This document shows, one piece after another, positions 60,067 to 64,000 of a DNA stretch of 64,000 bases. Source of the stretch: an uncultured Geobacteraceae bacterium (GTDB lineage: Bacteria; Desulfobacterota; Desulfuromonadia; Geobacterales; Pseudopelobacteraceae); the NCBI GenBank assembly GCA_903939115.1, contig CAJAFV010000075.1, positions 112,101 through 176,100 of the forward strand, given 5' to 3'. The notes beneath the pieces were generated by a model that was not told where the DNA came from, made no database searches, and worked only from the letters and a program-made list of their open reading frames with translations. Position 1 is the stretch's first letter, and every line of letters starts with the position of its first letter. Position numbers and translations under genes: made by a program.

Positions 60067-61461
60067 ATGGAAAAACTGTTAATAATTGATGACAATGTTG
60101 ATATTCGCCAGCAACTGAAGTGGGGGTTGTGTGAAGATTATTCGGTTTTATTAGCCGGCGACGTCAATGAAGGGCTTGGCCTGTTCAAGAAAAATCGCCC
60201 GAAGGTCGTAATTCTCGACCTTGGGCTTCCTCCGCACGAAGACACTTCTATTGAAGGATTTCGTGGCCTGGGAGAACTGCTTGAGCTTGATCCATACGTC
60301 AAAGTGATCATGTTGACCGGCAACAGCGAACGTGAAAATGCCTTGAAAGCGATGCAGATGGGAGCATACGATTTTTTTCCGAAACCTCCAATTCTTAATG
60401 AGCTGAAAGTCATCATCAGTCGAGCGTTCCATCTGACTAACCTCGAAGATCAGAATCGTTCATTACAGCGGGCTGTCGAGCAGAAAGCCGGTGATTCCGG
60501 CGGCATGATCGGCCAATGCCCCGAGATGCTGTCTATTTTTTCAACCATCAGAAAAGTGGCACCATCTGATGTGTCGATATTTATTACAGGTGAAAACGGT
60601 ACCGGCAAAGAGTTGGTTGCCCAGGCGATCCACGATTCAAGTCTGCGTAAAAAGCATCCTTTCATCCCGATCAATTGCGGTGCTATCCCTGAGAATCTTC
60701 TCGAATCAGAACTTTTCGGCCATGAGAAGGGATCCTTCACCGGAGCCCACTCAACAGTACAGGGAAAGGTGGAATATGCGCAAAAAGGCACTCTTTTTCT
60801 CGACGAAATTGGCGAACTGCCAGTCAACCTCCAGGTAAAATTACTCCGTTTTCTTCAGGAAGGGGTTATCCAGCGAGTCGGCGGTAGACATGATATTCCG
60901 ATCGACACCCGTACGGTTTGCGCCACCAACGTAGATATTGCCCGGGCGATCAAAGAGGGGAAATTCAGAGAGGATCTGTATTACCGAATCAGCGTGATTT
61001 CAATAAACCTACCACCACTCCGGGACCGTGGTGATGACATCCTGATATTAGCGAATTATTTTCTGCGCATGTTTAATGAAGAGTATCACAAGAGAGTGCG
61101 CCGTTTCAGTGCCGCATCGGTCAATTTCCTCAAAAACTACGATTGGCCGGGCAATGTACGGGAACTCAGGAACCGGGTACAGCGCTCTATAATCATGAGT
61201 GAATCAACGGCTCTGGAACCATCGGACCTTGGGTGCACAACGGAACAGTCGGAACTGACTGACAACATCCAGCCGGCCATCAGGCTAAAGGAGGCACGGG
61301 ATAATGTTGAACGGCAAATGATAGGAGCCGCAATTGACCAGCAAAATGGGAGTATTGTTAAGGCGGCCGAAGTTTTAGGGGTGAGTAGACCGACACTCTA
61401 TGATCTGATGAAAAAGCATAATATGGCTCCGTTGTCAACGTATCCGGAGAAGACGCTATAA
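60067..61461 (+). CDS. prsR: PEP-CTERM-box sigma-54 activator PrsR
   Basis: 464 residues, NtrC-type. Receiver domain with phosphoacceptor Asp51 (VVILDLGLP); AAA+ domain with Walker A GENGTGKE (about 175), ESELFGHEKGSFTGAH (sigma-54 contact loop as GSFTGA rather than GAFTGA), Walker B GTLFLDEIGELP and FREDLYYRI; C-terminal Fis-like helix-turn-helix (IVKAAEVLGVSRPTLYDLM in pieces). ATG 60067 sits behind AAGGAG; the frame from 60031 overlaps prsK. Likely activates the sigma-54 promoters in this window. Confidence 0.93.
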   Translation: MEKLLIIDDNVDIRQQLKWGLCEDYSVLLAGDVNEGLGLFKKNRPKVVILDLGLPPHEDTSIEGFRGLGELLELDPYVKVIMLTGNSERENALKAMQMGAYDFFPKPPILNELKVIISRAFHLTNLEDQNRSLQRAVEQKAGDSGGMIGQCPEMLSIFSTIRKVAPSDVSIFITGENGTGKELVAQAIHDSSLRKKHPFIPINCGAIPENLLESELFGHEKGSFTGAHSTVQGKVEYAQKGTLFLDEIGELPVNLQVKLLRFLQEGVIQRVGGRHDIPIDTRTVCATNVDIARAIKEGKFREDLYYRISVISINLPPLRDRGDDILILANYFLRMFNEEYHKRVRRFSAASVNFLKNYDWPGNVRELRNRVQRSIIMSESTALEPSDLGCTTEQSELTDNIQPAIRLKEARDNVERQMIGAAIDQQNGSIVKAAEVLGVSRPTLYDLMKKHNMAPLSTYPEKTL

Positions 61462-61649
61462 CCGATGAAAATGATCCGGAAAAAGCCCTGACGTAGGGGT
61501 ACCTCCTGCATTTTGATTTTCTTCGACTCTACTCTTGTCATTTGTTTTTTTGTTATATAGGCTGTTTTTACTGTCGAAATATTTTACAATACCTTGCCAA
61601 ATACTTCGCCTAACTTATTATATTCATTAAGTTCGACAAGTTATACCTA

Positions 61650-61665
61650 TGGCACATAATTTGCT
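61650..61665 (+). promoter_or_regulatory. Sigma-54 promoter of PilZ copy 3
   Basis: TGGCAC-ATAAT-TTGCT, a perfect -24/-12 match, 41 bp before the PilZ start. Unlike copies 1 and 2, this gene has the promoter directly in front of it with no PEP-CTERM gene between. The 245-bp gap after prsR holds nothing else. Confidence 0.9.
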
Positions 61666-61706
61666 TATCTTATATTCTGATATAAAGAAAACGAGGGGAC
61701 CTTGAG

Positions 61707-62060
61707 ATGGACAACAGAAACTTTACAAGGGTTAACTATTCCGTTGGGGCCTCTGTCAGGTATGGCAATGAGGTGGTTCTTTGCAATACGGACAATTTGA
61801 GTCTTCACGGGATGTACCTGAAGACCGATCATGACATCCCACTCAATATCCCGGTAAATGTTACCGTATATCATTCAAACCAGGTGTCTCTGAAGGTAAA
61901 TGCAAAAGTGGTTCGAAGAGAAGAAAATGGAGTTGGACTACAGATAAACAACCTGAACGTTAATTCATTCGTTCAACTGCGGAACATCGTTACCGAAAAC
62001 TGCAGCGATAAAGGGGCGGTAATGCAGGAGACCTTTAAAATGCTTAAGTGTATTTACTGA
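61707..62060 (+). CDS. PilZ-domain c-di-GMP receptor, copy 3
   Basis: 117 residues, nearly identical to copies 1 and 2 (differences such as GMYLKTDHD). RNFTR and NLSLHG c-di-GMP motifs intact. It stands alone behind its own sigma-54 promoter just after prsR, which ties PilZ expression to the PEP-CTERM regulators even without a PEP-CTERM gene. AGGGGACC precedes the ATG. Confidence 0.9.
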   Translation: MDNRNFTRVNYSVGASVRYGNEVVLCNTDNLSLHGMYLKTDHDIPLNIPVNVTVYHSNQVSLKVNAKVVRREENGVGLQINNLNVNSFVQLRNIVTENCSDKGAVMQETFKMLKCIY

Positions 62061-62085
62061 TCAGGCACCAGACTTTTGGTTTACA

Positions 62086-62128
62086 ACAACGGGGGTATGC
62101 ACATCGCATATCCCCGTTGTCGTTTTGT
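62086..62128. terminator. Bidirectional terminator between PilZ copy 3 and the CAAX-like gene
   Basis: ACAACGGGGGTATGC and GCATATCCCCGTTGT form a 15-bp stem around ACATC, followed by CGTTTTGTT on + strand. The converging CAAX-like gene ends 16 bp away. Confidence 0.88.
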
Positions 62129-62143
62129 TAACAAAACCGACAC

Positions 62144-62845
62144 CTACCAAAACTGCCATTTCCCTGTTGAGACAACATAGATGGCAAGGGCCAGATTAGT
62201 CACAGCATGTGACAGCACGCAGTGGGCAATGCTGCGGGTTCGATAGAGGACCAGATTAAAGAAGATCCCCGCCATGATACCTGCATAAATAAAGTTATGC
62301 TCAAGACCGAAAAAGGCAACCGTGAGCAGGAACGAACCCCAGGTAAATGTTCCAATGCTGACAGTGTCGAAATTCTTGTCAATAATATAGCGAATAAGGA
62401 ACGATCTCCAGAACAGCTCTTCCATCAGCGGGACAACCAGCACCGCACCGGCAATCCTGAAAAGTGTCATACTGATCTGAATGGTACGCCCCGGCAGCAG
62501 TGCCGGATTAAACCCCTGTGGCACACCTGCAGCTCCAAGAGTCCAATCCATTTTGATCCAGAGGGTGAAGACCAGCACCCCAATGCCGCACGATAGCAGA
62601 GTGTCCGGAATGTTGGCGAGATCCTTAAACGTCACCTCTTTATAACGATCCTTGAACAGATAGAGCAGATAGCCAACGGTCAGGGCTTTAACCGGATAGA
62701 GATAGTAGAGGGCCGTTGCTTCGAGCGTAAAGAGGCCAAGCCCGGCAAGAAAGCGGATACATTCGTCAAGGCCGATGAAACCCATAAAGACAGCAAAAGG
62801 GAGATAACGGTAAAATGCAGAACTAACAGCTATGCGTTCAGCCAT
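62144..62845 (-). CDS. CAAX-protease-related membrane protein of PEP-CTERM systems
   Basis: 233 residues, about seven hydrophobic segments. CPBP/Abi motifs: EELFWRSFLIR (glutamate pair), FFGLEHNFIYAG and HCVLSHAVTNL. This matches the CAAX prenyl protease-related family that accompanies exosortase genes, supporting a functional PEP-CTERM system, though no exosortase is in the window. Whether it acts on exosortase, a PEP-CTERM tail or another protein is unknown. Confidence 0.82.
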   Translation of the reverse strand: MAERIAVSSAFYRYLPFAVFMGFIGLDECIRFLAGLGLFTLEATALYYLYPVKALTVGYLLYLFKDRYKEVTFKDLANIPDTLLSCGIGVLVFTLWIKMDWTLGAAGVPQGFNPALLPGRTIQISMTLFRIAGAVLVVPLMEELFWRSFLIRYIIDKNFDTVSIGTFTWGSFLLTVAFFGLEHNFIYAGIMAGIFFNLVLYRTRSIAHCVLSHAVTNLALAIYVVSTGKWQFW

Positions 62846-62899
62846 AGAAACGGGTCCTTATGTTGTGTAAAGTAATCCGACAGGCAAATATTTATACGC

Positions 62900-63970
62900 T
62901 TAATTGAACGTGAATGTTGCAGTGACTGTATCTAACGGCCCCACTCCTGAAGGACTCCATGCGCCGAAGGACGTCGTAATATCACTCGGATTTGGCACAT
63001 AGCTAAACGGAACAGTCATGATCACGGTCATAAATTCACCCAAGCGGTAATCGTTGGAACTTGCAAAATTGACCGTCAACTTTCTTGATACACTGTCATA
63101 AGTATTAATTTGAGGCGAGGCTCCCGTAAATTGTCCGGACAAAAAAACAGCACTGAACAAGGGAACACCGGAGGAATCGACGGGGAGGAGAGAACCAACC
63201 GGCAGTATCACCGACAATAAAAAACCGCCTAGCAGTTCACTTTGATTCGTACTTTGCGAATAAAATTTTAGCGTTGAGGTTTTTGTTGTCGGCAGTGTGA
63301 TAGCAGTGCTGGCGGAACGACTGTTGGAGACGTTACCGGCGGCATCTTTAGCCCAGGCGTAGGCAGTTTTTGTGCCTGCAGAGGTAAAGGTGAAGCTGGA
63401 GGGCGCTGAGGCAGACCAACCACTTGCTGAGACGACAGGTGCCGTGGAGGTTTCATTTACCAGATAGCCGGTTACGCCTACATTGTCAGCGGCAGTTAGA
63501 CTTGAAATGGGAACTGTCAAAGACACTGATGGGGATGACAGCTCAAAAGAGCTGACTGTCGGTGCAATAGTGTCTACCAGGGTAATTATAGTAGTGGCAG
63601 GAAGGCCGTTTGAGACGTTACCTGCTGCATCTTTAGCCCAGGCGTAGGCGGTTTTAGTGCCGATAGAAGAAAAAGTGAAACTGGTTGGGGCTGATGCGGC
63701 CCATCCAATTTCTGATGCGGCAGGTACTGTTGAGCTTTCGGTGATCAGATAACCAGTGACACCAATTGCATCAGTAGCGCTAAAACTGGAAATGGTTACT
63801 GTCATGGAGACTGAAGTTACCGGCATGGTGAAGCTGTTAACTATAGGGGCCGTAGTATCAGAAATAACAGGTGGTGACCCAACTGCACTCCCCCCTCCAC
63901 CACCACCGCACCCGGAGATAATTTGAACAACAAAAACCAGCGACACTGCAAACCATTTATAAAATCGCAT
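62900..63970 (-). CDS. Lipoprotein with two Ig-like repeats
   Basis: 356 residues. Lipobox IISGC with a Gly run after the Cys, then two ~95-residue homologous repeats: each has TVSSFELSSP/TVTISSFSATD, a GVTGYLxxESST block and GTKTAYAWAKDAAGNVS. The C-terminal third is different (STLKFYSQSTNQSELLGGFLL in pieces) and resembles cohesin-like or surface-binding folds only loosely. ATG 63970 follows GGGAGG. Probably an outer-membrane surface protein; no enzymatic motif. Confidence 0.8.
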   Translation of the reverse strand: MRFYKWFAVSLVFVVQIISGCGGGGGGSAVGSPPVISDTTAPIVNSFTMPVTSVSMTVTISSFSATDAIGVTGYLITESSTVPAASEIGWAASAPTSFTFSSIGTKTAYAWAKDAAGNVSNGLPATTIITLVDTIAPTVSSFELSSPSVSLTVPISSLTAADNVGVTGYLVNETSTAPVVSASGWSASAPSSFTFTSAGTKTAYAWAKDAAGNVSNSRSASTAITLPTTKTSTLKFYSQSTNQSELLGGFLLSVILPVGSLLPVDSSGVPLFSAVFLSGQFTGASPQINTYDSVSRKLTVNFASSNDYRLGEFMTVIMTVPFSYVPNPSDITTSFGAWSPSGVGPLDTVTATFTFN

Positions 63971-64000
63971 AAATCCTCCCGAAAACATTTTACCTATATA

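Noticed and set aside
1..64000. tRNA or rRNA genes
   Set aside because: I saw no cloverleaf with a TTCRA arm or rRNA-like stretch, including at the ends of the integrated element; a covariance search would be needed to exclude a divergent tRNA.

Overview
The window looks like chromosome of a Geobacter-type deltaproteobacterium (Desulfuromonadales/Geobacterales). The main pointers are a large periplasmic multiheme c-type cytochrome behind a GEMM riboswitch, an anaerobic (ThiC-like) route to the cobamide lower ligand, a hyp hydrogenase-maturation cluster, carboxynorspermidine biosynthesis, and a PEP-CTERM/PrsK-PrsR exopolysaccharide-linked system with sigma-54 promoters. I cannot name the species from sequence alone.

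Layout. 1-12.7 kb: end of carboxynorspermidine synthase, nspC, priA, an ABC exporter, then hypB-rmuC-hypF-hypC-hypD and a HAD protein, all on +. 12.7-20.2 kb (mostly -): a periplasmic PhnD-like binding protein translationally coupled to a hybrid histidine kinase, polyphosphate:AMP phosphotransferase, proC, a helix-hairpin-helix secreted protein, a 121-bp inverted-repeat element and a secreted DUF protein. 20.4-28 kb (+): conserved hypotheticals, a complete polar amino-acid ABC transporter, a TSUP exporter, an SPFH/zinc-ribbon pair. 27.9-33.8 kb (-): cobalamin lower-ligand genes (histidine phosphatase, cobS, bzaF-like, cobT, cobU) with a RelE-type toxin-antitoxin pair between, and a cobalamin riboswitch with terminator ahead of cobU.

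33.6-45.7 kb is a roughly 12-kb integrated element. It is bounded by a 91-bp perfect direct repeat that is the 5' half of that cobalamin riboswitch. It carries a tyrosine integrase next to one end, a primase-helicase, an ArdB/KlcA antirestriction protein, a catalytically degenerate IS630-like transposase, several small genes, two GC-rich non-coding blocks, and, next to the other end, a nine-heme cytochrome preceded by a GEMM riboswitch. I infer that the integrase uses a riboswitch as its chromosomal target and that the element restores the riboswitch promoter on insertion.

45.8-64 kb: an orphan response regulator; two paralogous modules (leader, sigma-54 promoter, PEP-CTERM protein, UUCG-loop terminator, PilZ protein) separated by an IS21-type element; a DUF4382 lipoprotein; small proteins and slyX; nucleotide-sugar dehydrogenase and epimerase (tviB/tviC-like); the PEP-CTERM two-component system prsK/prsR; a third PilZ copy with its own sigma-54 promoter; a PEP-CTERM-associated CAAX-protease-like membrane protein; and a repeat-containing lipoprotein. 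PrsR has the sigma-54 activator domain, so it is the obvious candidate driver of the sigma-54 promoters ahead of the PEP-CTERM and PilZ genes, linking envelope/EPS proteins with c-di-GMP reception.
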